Shown: positions 43,784 through 53,799 of the stretch, in pieces
Layout: each line of letters begins with the position of its first letter
Numbering within the stretch: the stretch's first letter is position 1
Notes under the pieces: model-generated
Told to the model about the DNA's origin: nothing
Seen by the model: the letters and a program-made list of their open reading frames with translations, nothing else
The model's database searches: none
Source: Streptosporangium becharense
Lineage (GTDB): Bacteria > Actinomycetota > Actinomycetes > Streptosporangiales > Streptosporangiaceae
Length of the DNA stretch: 64,000 nucleotides
Assembly: GCF_014204985.1 (NCBI RefSeq)
Contig: NZ_JACHMP010000001.1
Span: 6,386,001-6,450,000 of the forward strand
Reading direction: 5' to 3'
Translations under genes and position numbers: made by a program

Positions 43784-44689
43784 CGGCGTGGTCCTCCTAC
43801 ATGTGCAGTGGGAAGGGACGCCGCCATTGGCACCAATTCGCATTACCGCCGGTTCCGGCGAGCGTCCCTGGGGGCATTGAAGGGAAACCATGAGAGTTGA
43901 CCATGATTGAGATCACTGGTCAAGTTCGGTATTTGATGGGCAACATAACGGCTTTGATATGCAGGTTTGTCGCTCGTGAACGGATGGCTTATTGTTTTCG
44001 TGTCCGGCTGGATGCCGACGGGTCGCCGGTCGGTATTTCGCTCAGAGGAAGCGGTTGTCATGCCGTCGCAACTCGTGCCGGGTGACTGCTGCGCTAAGCG
44101 GTGAGCCGGAAATGGGTAAGAACGTTTCTTGTTCGGTGGTCGCTTGTTGAACGGTCGTGGAGGCTTTCGCGGAGCGGCCGGTGCCCGACGGCTCCGGGGG
44201 TTGCTCCGGCGGGCGAAGGGTGCGGGCCCGTGTCGGGGGAGGGCTCAGCGGGGGACGGGCTACCCCGCCGTCGCTGAGCCTTCCCCCGGATCGCCCCGCC
44301 TCCTGGTCGAGGGCCTCGTCCGCCTCGCGCGACCTGGTCGGCTGTGGCCCGTGAACGCGTCCGCGGCCTCACCTGCTTGATGCGGGAACGCCGAGGCGAG
44401 CAGATGAAGCCGCGGACAGTTGCCGACAAGAGTGGATAAAGGCAAGCAAAAGCGGTCGAGAGCGGGCAAGGTGGATGAGGGCCGATGAACGTCGATGAGG
44501 GCTGTTGTCGCCACCGATGCCGGCTAACGAAGGACGTCCTCCCTCGTACACCACGCTGTGGACATGCCCGCGGCCCACTGCGCGATGGCGAGGCCCATAC
44601 CGACGCTCACCTGCGCGCGTCCCTGTGAGCGCACCGGACACCCCCCGGATCGCCGCGACCGTTCCTCCACACGAAGGCTCGCGGACGGG
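43784..44689. other. 906-bp gap without a supported gene
   Basis: 43880-44060 is AT-richer than the surroundings and should contain the promoter of the minus-strand acyltransferase. A 60-codon plus-strand frame from ATG 43903 (start MIEITGQVRYLMGN) exists but lacks an RBS and any recognisable feature. 44090-44690 is GC-rich with frames in all directions and no convincing coding pattern; it may be decayed sequence. Confidence 0.4.
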
Positions 44690-46282
44690 TCAGCCGCAGC
44701 CCTCGGTGATGCCCTTGGGCGTGGCAGGGTCGGCGGGCTTGGCCGAGGCCGTGGCGGCGGGGTCCGGGCGGGGTGTGCGCGTCGCGGTGGCCGCCGGAGA
44801 GGCGGTGGGGGCCGCGGCGGCCACCGCAGTCGGGGTCGCGGTGGGGCCGGTGGTCGCGGTGAGCGGCTGCCGGGTGACCGTCGAGGCGCGGATGGCCTTC
44901 GCGGTGACCGTGCGGATCTTCTTCCAGTCGGGGTAGCCGGTGTTGATCAGCGGTGGGACGAACTGGACGCTGGTCACCTTCGCGTTCTTCACCTTCAACG
45001 CCAGCGGGACCAGGTGCTCCAGCATCGGCCGTGGGATGTCGGTCCGCAGGAGCTCCTTGGCCGCCAGCGCGATCCGGTTGAACCGGGCCAGCACGGTCGC
45101 CGGGTCCGCCTGGGAGAGCAGCGCGCCGAGCACGCAGCGCTGGCGGCCCATCCGGGTGAAGTCATCGCTGTTGGTGCGCGAGCGGGCGAACCACATCGCG
45201 TCGGCGCCGCGGAGCTTGCGGGTGCCGGCCTTGACCACGCCCTCGTTGTACTTGCCGAAGATGACGTCCTCCGGCACGGTGAGCGTCACACCGCCGATCG
45301 CGTCGATCAGCCGGGCGAAGCCCCACATGTTGACCAGGGCATACCAGTCGATCTTCAACCCCAGGGTGTAACCGATCGTGTCGATGAGCGTCTTGGTGCC
45401 CTGGTTCTTCCTGCCCCCGAAGATCTCCGGGTGCGCGTCGGCGTACTCCCAGACCGCGAACAGCAGGTCCTCGCGTGAGCCGTCCGGGTTGGGCGGCAGC
45501 CGGAACCCGTCCGGGAAGCGCTCGGCCATCGGGGAACCCGGGACGAAGCGGACATTCTCCAGGTTACGCGGCAGGCTGAGCAGCACGGTGTTGCCCGTCT
45601 TGACGTCGATGCTGGCCACGTTGATGCTGTCGGTCCGCACGCCCACCCGGTGAGTGTCGGCGTCGCCGCCGAGCAGCAGGATGTTCACCCGTTCGCGACC
45701 GGCCCACGGGTCCTGTTCCGCCTGCCCGGCCCCGGTGGCCCCGGGCTGCGGGGTGACCGGGGCGTTGAAGACGCCGTCCAGCGTCGACTGCGAGACCGCC
45801 GCGTACTGCCCGACCATGCCGAACGGCACCAGCGTGCTCACCGCGAGCGCCCCCGCGAGGGTTCCGCTCAACGCCTGCCAGCGGGCGGGGAGCGCGCCGG
45901 GGTTCATCACCATGAACGAGTGCACGACCACGGCGAACCAGGCGGCACCCAGCGCGAGAGAGGCCACGGTGATCACCGTCAGCCAGGACGAGACCACCAG
46001 CTGCCCGGCGAGCTCGGCGAAGTCGGAGGTGAGGACCACCCAGAGCAGGCCCAGCAGCAGCACCGCGTACCCGGACAGCAGCGCCAGGCCGCTCCTGCGC
46101 CATCCGGCACGCAGGTGAGCGGCGCCCGGGGCGATGGCGGACAGCGCCGTCCACCCGATGACCGCGCCGACACCGGGCGGCTTTGATCTGTCCCGCACTG
46201 CTCCCCGTTCCCTCGCGCCTGTGCGCCGAACAGAGATGGTAGATCCACCAAACCCAGCCGCAGGCGACGATTTCGTGAACAA
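44690..46282 (-). CDS. LytR-CpsA-Psr (LCP) family cell-wall ligase
   Basis: 530 aa from ATG 46282; GTG codons at 46231 and 46198 are alternatives that remove 17-28 poorly conserved residues. Four hydrophobic helices in the first 160 residues (for example SGLALLSGYAVLLLGLLWVV), then the extracellular LCP domain: NILLLGGDADTHRVGVRTDS, SINVASIDVKTGNTVLLSLP, R-N-L-E, KIDWYALVNMWGFARLIDAI and WFARSRTNSDDFTRMGRQRC. LCP enzymes attach teichoic acids, arabinogalactan or capsule to peptidoglycan. The last 70 residues are a Thr/Ala/Pro-rich tail ending in Cys. More N-terminal helices than the usual single one. Confidence 0.93.
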   Translation of the reverse strand: MFTKSSPAAGFGGSTISVRRTGARERGAVRDRSKPPGVGAVIGWTALSAIAPGAAHLRAGWRRSGLALLSGYAVLLLGLLWVVLTSDFAELAGQLVVSSWLTVITVASLALGAAWFAVVVHSFMVMNPGALPARWQALSGTLAGALAVSTLVPFGMVGQYAAVSQSTLDGVFNAPVTPQPGATGAGQAEQDPWAGRERVNILLLGGDADTHRVGVRTDSINVASIDVKTGNTVLLSLPRNLENVRFVPGSPMAERFPDGFRLPPNPDGSREDLLFAVWEYADAHPEIFGGRKNQGTKTLIDTIGYTLGLKIDWYALVNMWGFARLIDAIGGVTLTVPEDVIFGKYNEGVVKAGTRKLRGADAMWFARSRTNSDDFTRMGRQRCVLGALLSQADPATVLARFNRIALAAKELLRTDIPRPMLEHLVPLALKVKNAKVTSVQFVPPLINTGYPDWKKIRTVTAKAIRASTVTRQPLTATTGPTATPTAVAAAAPTASPAATATRTPRPDPAATASAKPADPATPKGITEGCG

Positions 46283-46478
46283 CCCGAGAAGCTATTCCGG
46301 CTTTACATGGCATTCCAGAGAATAGATCCATAAATCATGCCTGTCGGCTTGGCGGACGGGAAGGACGCCAGGCCGGGACGCCGGGGCGGGGCGACCGGCG
46401 GGGGCGGGAAGCCGGGGCCGGGGAGGTCGCGGAGATCCGGGGAGCCCCGGCGCACCTCTACCGGAATAAGATTCGGTC

Positions 46479-47360
46479 ATGGCTTTCACCGAGATCGAAT
46501 ACGGCGTCGCCGACGGGATCGCGACGATCACCCTCAACCGCCCGGACCGGCTCAACGCCTTCACCCACACCATGCGCGGCGAGCTGATCGAGGCGTTCGA
46601 CCGGATCGACGCCGACGACGACGTGCGCGCCGTGGTCGTCACCGGCGCGGGACGGGCCTTCTGCGCGGGTGCCGACCTCGGCGGCGGCGGGGACACCTTC
46701 AACCACGGCAGGTCCGCCGAGATGTTCGGCGGGCGGGACACCGTCGACGGTTCCCCCCGCGACGGCGGCGGCACGGTCGCGCTGCGCATCGCCCGCTCGC
46801 TCAAGCCGGTCATCGCGGCGGTCAACGGTCCCGCCGTCGGCGTCGGGGCGACCATGACCCTGCCGATGGACGTCAGGATCGCCTCGGGCACCGCCAGGTT
46901 CGGCTTCGTCTTCGCCCGGCGCGGCATCGTGACCGAAGCCGCCTCCAGCTGGTTCCTGCCCCGGATCGTCGGCATCTCCCAGGCCATGGAATGGGCGATG
47001 ACCGGCCGGGTCTTCCCCGCGGACGAGGCGCTCCGCGGCCGCCTGATCTCCGCGGTCCACGCCCCGGACGAGTTGCTCCCGGCCGCGTACGCGCTCGCCC
47101 GGGAGGTCGCCGACAACACCTCGGCCGTCTCGGTCGCCGCGATCCGGCGGCTGATGTGGTCCGGTCTGTCGGCCGCGTCCCCCTGGGAGGCCCATCGCGC
47201 CGACTCGATCCTCATGCACCTCCTCGGCGCGGCCCCGGACGCCGCCGAGGGCGTCACCGCCTTCCTGGAGAAGCGCCCGGCGACGTTCCCCATGAGGGTC
47301 ACCCGGGATCTGCCGGACGCGGTCCCCTCCTGGCCGGACAATCCGTACGAACTACCCTGA
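46479..47360 (+). CDS. Enoyl-CoA hydratase/isomerase family protein
   Basis: 293 aa. Crotonase fold: GIATITLNRPDRLNAFTHTM, VVVTGAGRAFCAGADLGGGG (oxyanion loop), then VIAAVNGPAVGVGATMTLPM and FVFARRGIVTEAASSWFLPR, where Glu is in the catalytic position. A Gly/Asp-rich loop of about 25 residues after ADLGGGG is common in this subgroup. It hydrates 2-enoyl-CoA in fatty-acid oxidation. Followed by a hydrolase gene 5 bp downstream, presumably cotranscribed. Confidence 0.93.
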   Translation: MAFTEIEYGVADGIATITLNRPDRLNAFTHTMRGELIEAFDRIDADDDVRAVVVTGAGRAFCAGADLGGGGDTFNHGRSAEMFGGRDTVDGSPRDGGGTVALRIARSLKPVIAAVNGPAVGVGATMTLPMDVRIASGTARFGFVFARRGIVTEAASSWFLPRIVGISQAMEWAMTGRVFPADEALRGRLISAVHAPDELLPAAYALAREVADNTSAVSVAAIRRLMWSGLSAASPWEAHRADSILMHLLGAAPDAAEGVTAFLEKRPATFPMRVTRDLPDAVPSWPDNPYELP

Positions 47361-47365
47361 TCGGC

Positions 47366-48304
47366 ATGCCAGACGTTCTCGGCCCCGATTACGAGCTCAC
47401 CGTCCTGCCGATGGCCGACGACTACGAGGGAACGGTGGTCGCGTCGCTGGTGCGGCGGCGCGCCGCCGACCCCACCGGCCGGGCCGTGCTCTACCTGCAC
47501 GGCTTCACCGACTACTTCTTCCAGACCCACCTGGCCGATCACTTCGTGGCCCGGGGGACCGACTTCTACGGCCTCGACCTGCGCAAGTACGGCCGCTCGC
47601 TGCTACCGCACCAGACCCGGGGCTTCGTGCGCAGCGTCACCGAGTACTTCCCGGAGATCGACGAGGCGGTCCGGATCATCCGGGAGCGGGACGGGCACGA
47701 CGAGGTCGTCCTGAACGCCCACTCGACCGGCGGCCTGATCGCCGCGCTCTGGGCCGACCGGGTCCGCGGCCGGGGGCTGGTCCAGGGGCTGGTGCTCAAC
47801 AGCCCCTTCTTCGACCTCAACGTCCCCGCCTACCTGCGGCGCGCCGCCGACGCGCTCCGCGGCCCCCTCTCCCGGCTTCCCGTCGGCGCCGTCCTGCCCC
47901 TGGGGGTGGCCACCGCGTACGGCGCGAGCCTGCACCGCAGCCACCACGGGGAGTGGGACTTCGACCTGGAGTGGAAGCCGATCGGAGGCTTCCCGGTGCA
48001 CGCGGCCTGGCTGTCCGCCATCCGCCGGGCCCAGCTCAGGCTGCACGGGGGGCTCCGGGTCGACGTGCCCGTGCTGGTGCTCTGCGCGGCCGACGGCCTG
48101 CGACTGCGTGACTTCACCCCCGAGGCGCGGGGTGCGGACGTCGTGCTCGACCCCCGGCAGATCGCCCGCTGGTCGACCAGCGTGGGCCCGCACGTGACGT
48201 GCGTCCGGGTACCCGGCGGCATGCACGACCTGGTGCTGTCGCCCGCACCGGTCCGTGAGCGGGTCCTCGCCGAGATGGACCGCTGGATCGACGCCTACCT
48301 CTGA
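47366..48304 (+). CDS. Alpha/beta hydrolase, monoacylglycerol lipase/lysophospholipase-like
   Basis: 312 aa from ATG 47366, 5 bp after the hydratase stop. Serine aminopeptidase S33/monoglyceride lipase type: VLYLHGFTDYFFQTHLADHF, YGLDLRKYGRSLLPHQ, nucleophile elbow AHSTGGLIAALWADR, and His in VPGGMHDLVLS near the C-terminus. No signal peptide. Together with the enoyl-CoA hydratase it suggests lipid breakdown. Ends at an 11-bp hairpin. Confidence 0.92.
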   Translation: MPDVLGPDYELTVLPMADDYEGTVVASLVRRRAADPTGRAVLYLHGFTDYFFQTHLADHFVARGTDFYGLDLRKYGRSLLPHQTRGFVRSVTEYFPEIDEAVRIIRERDGHDEVVLNAHSTGGLIAALWADRVRGRGLVQGLVLNSPFFDLNVPAYLRRAADALRGPLSRLPVGAVLPLGVATAYGASLHRSHHGEWDFDLEWKPIGGFPVHAAWLSAIRRAQLRLHGGLRVDVPVLVLCAADGLRLRDFTPEARGADVVLDPRQIARWSTSVGPHVTCVRVPGGMHDLVLSPAPVRERVLAEMDRWIDAYL

Positions 48305-48305
48305 C

Positions 48306-48330
48306 CCGCCGCCTTCCCGGAAGGCGGCGG
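48306..48330 (+). terminator. Hairpin after the hydrolase gene
   Basis: 11-bp perfect stem CCGCCGCCTTC (48306-48316) with GAAGGCGGCGG (48320-48330), 3-nt loop, starting 2 nt after the stop codon. Confidence 0.75.
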
Positions 48331-48403
48331 AAGCCGGACACCGATCGACGTATGTGACGAGAGTGGCCGCATTTGGTACTGAGTCCTGTTAGCTTCGTGG
48401 GAC

Positions 48404-49531
48404 ATGCGGGTGCTGCACACATCGGACTGGCATCTGGGCCGCTCGTTCCACCGGGAGAGCCTCCTGCCGGCCCAGGCGACCTTCGTCGACCACCTCGTCG
48501 AGACCGTCAGGTCCGAGCGGGTCGACGTCGTCGTCGTCTCCGGCGACGTCTACGACCGCGCGCTGCCCTCCGTCGACGCGGTCGAGCTGTGCAACCAGGC
48601 GTTGCGGCGCCTGGTCGACGCCCGGGTGCGCACCGTGCTCATCAGCGGCAACCACGACTCCGCCCGCCGTCTCGGCTTCGGCGCGGACCTGATCGACGCC
48701 GCGGGCGTGCACCTGCGCACCGACCCGGCCCGGGTGGGCGAGCCCGTGACGGTCGGCGACGTCGCCTTCTACGGCATCCCCTACCTGGAGCCCGAGCTGG
48801 TGCGCGGCCCCTGGGAGCTGCCCGAGCGCACCCACACCGCCGCCGTCGGGCACGCCATGTCCCTGGTCCGCGCCGACCTCGCGCGGCGCGGCCCCCGCTC
48901 GGTCGTCCTGGCCCACGCGTTCGTCACCGGCGGACGGGCCAGCGACAGCGAACGCGACATCAGCGTGGGCGGCGTCGCGCATGTGCCGCTCTCCGCGTTC
49001 GACGGCGTCGACTACGTGGCGCTGGGACACCTGCACGGCCGCCAGCGGATGAGCGAGACCGTCCGCTACTCCGGCTCCCCGATCGCCTACTCCTTCTCCG
49101 AGGCGGGCCAGGTCAAGGGCTCCTGGCTGGTCGAGATCGGCCCCGGGGGCTACGAGGGCGCCGAGTTCGTCGAGGCCCCGGTGCCACGGCCGGTCGGCCG
49201 GCTCCGCGGACGCATCGACGACCTGCTCTCCTCACCCGGCCACGCCCGCTACGAGGACCACTGGCTCCAGGTGGTGCTCACCGACCCGATCCGGCCCAGG
49301 GGGGCCATGGAGCGGCTCAGGTCCCGCTTCCCGCACACCCTGGCCCTGTCGTTCGAGCCCGAGGGCGGTGCCGGGGACACCGCGGTCCGCCCCAGGATCG
49401 CCGGGCGTCCCGAGATCGAGGTGGTCCTCGACTTCGTCCGTGAGGTGCGCGGCGAGGCCGCCGACCCCGACGAGACCCTGCTGCTCCGGCGGGCCGTCGA
49501 AGACAGCCGTGCCAGGGAGGCGATGGCGTAG
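48404..49531 (+). CDS. sbcD: Exonuclease SbcD (Mre11-like)
   Basis: 375 aa. Calcineurin-like phosphoesterase motifs in order: LHTSDWHLGRSFHRE (metal ligands Asp, His), VVVSGDVYDRA, LISGNHDSARRL, VLAHAFVTGG and LGHLHGRQRM. The C-terminal capping domain ends in VVLDFVREVRGEAADPDETL. With SbcC it forms the nuclease that opens hairpins and processes double-strand break ends. It is followed immediately (0 bp) by sbcC. Confidence 0.96.
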   Translation: MRVLHTSDWHLGRSFHRESLLPAQATFVDHLVETVRSERVDVVVVSGDVYDRALPSVDAVELCNQALRRLVDARVRTVLISGNHDSARRLGFGADLIDAAGVHLRTDPARVGEPVTVGDVAFYGIPYLEPELVRGPWELPERTHTAAVGHAMSLVRADLARRGPRSVVLAHAFVTGGRASDSERDISVGGVAHVPLSAFDGVDYVALGHLHGRQRMSETVRYSGSPIAYSFSEAGQVKGSWLVEIGPGGYEGAEFVEAPVPRPVGRLRGRIDDLLSSPGHARYEDHWLQVVLTDPIRPRGAMERLRSRFPHTLALSFEPEGGAGDTAVRPRIAGRPEIEVVLDFVREVRGEAADPDETLLLRRAVEDSRAREAMA

Positions 49532-52500
49532 ATGCGACCGCACAAGCTGTGGATCAGCGCTTTCGGCTCCTTCCCCGGTGAGGAGGAGGTCGACTTCGAC
49601 GCCCTCACCGAGGCGGGCCTGTTCCTGATCCACGGACCCACCGGCGCGGGCAAGACCACCGTGCTCGACGCGCTCTGCTACGCCCTCTACGGCCGGGTGC
49701 CGGGCAAGCGCGACAGCGCCAAAAGCCTGCGCTGCGACCACGCCCCACCGGGCCGAGGGCCCCGCGTGGCCCTGGACGTCACGATCAGGGGCCGGCGCCT
49801 GAAGATCACCCGATCACCCGCCTGGCAGCGTCCCAAGCTCCGGGGCACCGGCACCACCAGGGAGAACGAGAAAGCCCTGGTGCAGGAGCTCACCCCCTCG
49901 GGAGAGTGGACCGGCCTGACCACCCGGGTCGACGAGGCCGGTGAACTGGTCGGCACCCTGCTCGGCATGAACGCCGACCAGTTCTTCCAGGTCGCGATGC
50001 TGCCGCAGGGAGACTTCGCCAGGTTCCTGCGCGCCGACGGCGAAGACCGCCGCAAGGTGCTGGAGCGCCTGTTCTCCGTGCGGATCTACGCCGCCGCCGA
50101 GTCCTGGCTCGCCGACCGGCGCACCGAGGCGTACCGGGAGCAGCAGGCGCTCCGCAAGGAGGTCGACTTCGTCACCAAGCGCATCGAGGAGGCCGCGGGC
50201 CCCGCCCTCCTCGCCGTGCTCGCCGGGCCCCCGCAGCAGGCCGGCGGCGCGGGTGCCCTGCTCGTCGAGGCCGGCGCCGTCTGCGGCCCGGAGACGGCAC
50301 CGGTCGCCCCGCCCGCCCCGCTCTCCGCGGAGGACGACCCGCCGCAGTGGGCCCGCGCGTTGCAGGAACTGGCCGGTGCGGCGGCCGAGCGGCTGGGCCG
50401 GGAGTGCGTCCGGGGCGAGACGGCCGTGGCACGGGCCCGGGAGGAGCTGGAGTACGGCACCGCGCTGGCCGACCGGCGTCGTCGCCACGCCGAGGCGCTG
50501 GCCCGGAGACGGGCGCTGGAGGAGACCGCCGAGGAACGTGCGGATCTGAAGGCGGTCCTGGCGGAGGCCGCCGCCGCCGACCGGGTGCTGCCGCTGATCC
50601 AGGAGTCCGAGCAGCGGGCCGAGGCCGCCGCCAAGGCCCGCCGGCTGGCCGCCGACGCCGTCGCCCGGGCCCTGCCGCTGCTGGGTGCGGGCGGCGACAC
50701 CGCCGCGGAGACCCGGTTGACCGCCCATGACGGGGAGGACGGGAAGCACGGCCGCGACCACGGGAACGATCGCGGGGACGACCGCGGCGGGGTCGTCCCA
50801 GAGCGGCTGGCGGCCCTGGAGCGTGACCGGCGGAGCGAGATCACCCGTCTGCGCGAACTGCGCGCCGAGGAGGCGCGCCTGACGGAGATCGTCCGGGAGC
50901 GCGAGCGGGTCCTCCGGGAGATCACTGAGCTGTCCGCCGCACAGGCGGCGGCGGACGCCCGCCTGGAGGTCGTCCCCGGCCTCCGGCACGACGTGGAGCG
51001 GCGGCTGACCGCCGCCCGGCTGGACGCCGCCCGGATCCCCGCCGCCGAGGCGGCGGTGGAGGCGGCGCTCACCCGTCTGCGGGCGGCCGAGCAGCGCGAC
51101 CGTCTCGCCGCGGATCTCGCCGCCGCCCGCGCCGCGCTGGCCGCCGCGCTCTCCGTCCTCCCCGCCGCCGACCGCGAGGCCCTGCCCGCTGACCGTGAGG
51201 CCCTGCCCGCCGACCGTGAGGCCCTGACCTCCGGAGATCACGACCCCCTCCCCGCCGGCCGAGAAGCCCTGACATCCGGCGACGGCGGAGCCGCTTCCGC
51301 CGGCCGCGGAACACCGCCGTCCGACGGCGGGGACACCCAGCCGTACGGCGGTGACGGGGCCGAAACGGTGCCGTACCGTGCGGTGGACGGGATCCGCGCG
51401 ACGCTGGACCGGTGGGAGCGCGAACGGCGCGAGGAACTCGCCGGGCTGGAAGGGCTGCGCGCCGACGAGATCCGGCTGGCCGAGCTGGACGGCTCGGCGG
51501 CCGCGCTCGACGCCGAGATCGCCGAGGCGGCCCGGCAGGAGGCGTTCCTGCGCGGGGTCCGGGAGGAGCTGCCCGCCGCGTCGGCCGAGGCCACGGCGCG
51601 GCTGGCCGGGGTCAGGGCACACGCCGCCGGGATCCCGGCAGCGCGGGCCGGCGTCGAGGCCGCGACCGCGGTGCTCGGCGCGGCCCGGCGCCGCGACGGC
51701 CTCCGCGCCGAGCTGGAGGACGCGCGCGCGGCCCACGCGGAGGCCGTCGACCACGCGCAGACGCTCCGCGACCGGCACCAGGACGTCCGCCAGGCCAGGA
51801 TCGACGGCATGGCCGCCGAGCTGGCCGCCAAGCTCGTCGCCGGCCACCCCTGCACGGTCTGCGGTTCCCCCGAGCATCCCGCCCCCGCCGCCCCGGCCGA
51901 CCGGGCGCCCACCGCCGATGACGAGCGTGCCGCCCAAGGCGCCTACGAGGCGGCCGTGGAGCGGCGCCAGGCCGCCGGTACCGCCGTCACGGCGCTCACC
52001 TCCCGGCTGGAGGAGGCCGTCGCCGTCGCCGGGGACCTGGCCGTGGAGCGGGCGGCGGAGATCCTCGCCGCGGCCGAACGGGAGCTCGCGGCCCTGACCG
52101 CCGAGGCGGCCGCGGAGGAGGGGCTGGCCGCGGAGGTCGACCGGATCGCGGCCGAGCTGGACGCCGCCCGGACGCGCGCCACCGAGGTCGCCAGGGTCCT
52201 GGCCGAGTGCCGTGCCCGCCAGGCGGCCCGGCGGGCCGAGCACGAGCGGATCTCCGCCCGGCTGGACGGTGCCCGCGGTGCCGACCCCACGGTCCGGGCC
52301 CGCCGCGACCGCCTCGCCGGGGAGGTCGCGCGCCTGTCCGCCGCCCTCGCCGCCGTGACCCGGGTCGCGGAGGCCGAGGCCGCCCACCGGGAGGCGTGCG
52401 AGCGGACCGGCCTCGCCGTGCGGGTGGCGGCGGACGAGCTGGCCACGGCGGAGCGGGCGCTCGCCGGGTTGCGGGAGTCCGCGGGCGCCGAGGAGACGCT

Positions 52501-53674
52501 GGCCGCCGAGGCCGCCGCGATCACCGCCGAGCTGACGCGGTTGCAGGAGCGCTCGCGTGAGCTCGCCGTCGGGCTGGCCGCGCGCCGCACGACGGTGGAG
52601 GGACTCACCGCCGACGCCGGGCGGCTGGCCGCGCGTGTCGACGAGGCCCGGGGCGACGCCCCGACGCTGGCCGCCAGGCTCGACCGGCTCACCGACGAGG
52701 CCGAGCTGTTCCGGGAGGCGGTCGAGGCCGTACGGGGCGAACAGGCCACCGAGACCGAGGCCGCCGCGGCCCGCGACCGGGCACTGGCCGCCGTCGCCGA
52801 GGCGGGCTTCCTCGACCTGGACGACGCCCGCTCGGCGCTCCGTTCCCCCGTGGAGCGGGAGGAGAAGTCGGCGCGACTGCTGGCACTCGACAAGGAGGAG
52901 GCCGCGGTCGCCGCGGCGCTCGCCGACCCCGAGCTGGTCGCCGCCGTGGCGGAGCCCGAGCCGGAACTGGCCGCCCTGCGGGAGGCGCGCGACGCGGCCG
53001 AGACCGCCCACGCGGCCCTGCTCTCCGAACGGAACCAGGCCGAGGCCCGCCTGGCCAGGCTCGCCGCGCTCCGCACCGAGCTGGAGACCTGCCTGGAACG
53101 CTGGACGCCCGCGGCCGACCGGCACCGGCTGGCCGACCGGCTCGCCGCCCTGACCGGCGGGAACTCCACCGACAACCGGTGGAGCATGCGGTTGTCGTCC
53201 TACGTGCTCGGCGAACGGCTCCGCCAGGTGGTCGACTCGGCCAACGAACGGCTCGACCACATGTCGGGCGGACGCTACCTGCTGGAGCACAACCGCAACC
53301 GCTCGGCCGGAGACCGCAGCAAGTCGGGCGGCGGGCTCGGCCTGCACGTCCTGGACAGCTGGACCGGCCTGGGCCGCGACCCGGCGACCCTCTCGGGCGG
53401 CGAGAGCTTCATCACCTCGCTGGCACTCGCCCTCGGCCTCGCCGACGTGGTGACCGCCGAGGCCGGGGGAGTGGAGCTGGGCACGCTCTTCGTCGACGAG
53501 GGCTTCGGCACCCTGGACGAGGACACCCTGGACGGCGTCCTCGACATCCTCGACGGCCTGCGCGACGGCGGCCGCGCGGTCGGCATCGTCAGCCACGTCG
53601 CCGAGCTGCGCACCCGCGTCCCCGCCAGGCTCCAGATCCGGAAGGAACGCCGCGGCTCCACCATCCGCCAGTGA
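49532..53674 (+). CDS. sbcC: Exonuclease SbcC (Rad50-like ATPase), unusually long
   Basis: 1380 aa. Walker A GPTGAGKTT at about residues 35-43, Q-loop region, long coiled coils, zinc hook with Cys774 and Cys777 in GHPCTVCGSPEHP, signature LSGGESFITSLALALGLADV and Walker B LGTLFVDEGFGTLDE near the C-terminus. Typical actinobacterial SbcC has about 1000-1050 residues; here the descending coil carries insertions: an Asp/Gly/His-rich one at about 395-430 and one at about 545-615 with three ADREALP repeats. ATG directly follows the sbcD stop. ABC-type ATPase that drives SbcD. Confidence 0.95.
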   Translation: MRPHKLWISAFGSFPGEEEVDFDALTEAGLFLIHGPTGAGKTTVLDALCYALYGRVPGKRDSAKSLRCDHAPPGRGPRVALDVTIRGRRLKITRSPAWQRPKLRGTGTTRENEKALVQELTPSGEWTGLTTRVDEAGELVGTLLGMNADQFFQVAMLPQGDFARFLRADGEDRRKVLERLFSVRIYAAAESWLADRRTEAYREQQALRKEVDFVTKRIEEAAGPALLAVLAGPPQQAGGAGALLVEAGAVCGPETAPVAPPAPLSAEDDPPQWARALQELAGAAAERLGRECVRGETAVARAREELEYGTALADRRRRHAEALARRRALEETAEERADLKAVLAEAAAADRVLPLIQESEQRAEAAAKARRLAADAVARALPLLGAGGDTAAETRLTAHDGEDGKHGRDHGNDRGDDRGGVVPERLAALERDRRSEITRLRELRAEEARLTEIVRERERVLREITELSAAQAAADARLEVVPGLRHDVERRLTAARLDAARIPAAEAAVEAALTRLRAAEQRDRLAADLAAARAALAAALSVLPAADREALPADREALPADREALTSGDHDPLPAGREALTSGDGGAASAGRGTPPSDGGDTQPYGGDGAETVPYRAVDGIRATLDRWERERREELAGLEGLRADEIRLAELDGSAAALDAEIAEAARQEAFLRGVREELPAASAEATARLAGVRAHAAGIPAARAGVEAATAVLGAARRRDGLRAELEDARAAHAEAVDHAQTLRDRHQDVRQARIDGMAAELAAKLVAGHPCTVCGSPEHPAPAAPADRAPTADDERAAQGAYEAAVERRQAAGTAVTALTSRLEEAVAVAGDLAVERAAEILAAAERELAALTAEAAAEEGLAAEVDRIAAELDAARTRATEVARVLAECRARQAARRAEHERISARLDGARGADPTVRARRDRLAGEVARLSAALAAVTRVAEAEAAHREACERTGLAVRVAADELATAERALAGLRESAGAEETLAAEAAAITAELTRLQERSRELAVGLAARRTTVEGLTADAGRLAARVDEARGDAPTLAARLDRLTDEAELFREAVEAVRGEQATETEAAAARDRALAAVAEAGFLDLDDARSALRSPVEREEKSARLLALDKEEAAVAAALADPELVAAVAEPEPELAALREARDAAETAHAALLSERNQAEARLARLAALRTELETCLERWTPAADRHRLADRLAALTGGNSTDNRWSMRLSSYVLGERLRQVVDSANERLDHMSGGRYLLEHNRNRSAGDRSKSGGGLGLHVLDSWTGLGRDPATLSGGESFITSLALALGLADVVTAEAGGVELGTLFVDEGFGTLDEDTLDGVLDILDGLRDGGRAVGIVSHVAELRTRVPARLQIRKERRGSTIRQ
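51163..51270 (+). repeat. 21-bp repeats inside sbcC
   Basis: The stretch contains three to four tandem units of the form GACCGTGAGGCCCTGCCCGC-like 21-mers, encoding ADREALP in series and then the related AGREALTSGD copy. In frame, within the coiled-coil arm before the hook. Confidence 0.75.
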
Positions 53675-53698
53675 CCCGGCGCCGGCCCCGGGCGGCCG

Positions 53699-53740
53699 GG
53701 CGAGGCTCCGCCGGGAGCACCCGCCCGGCGGAGCCTCGCC
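53699..53740. terminator. 17-bp bidirectional hairpin between sbcC and LacI gene
   Basis: Perfect stem GGCGAGGCTCCGCCGGG (53699-53715) with CCCGGCGGAGCCTCGCC (53724-53740), 8-nt loop, 24 bp after the sbcC stop and 59 bp before the convergent LacI stop. Confidence 0.85.
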
Positions 53741-53799
53741 GGTAGGGGGTGGGGGCTTCGACGTGCTCCGTCTTCCGGCCGTGTCTCCCCGTCGCCGGG

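Noticed and set aside
43903..44085. 60-aa plus-strand ORF in the gap before the acyltransferase
   Set aside because: No RBS, no recognisable feature, and it lies where the minus-strand promoter should be.
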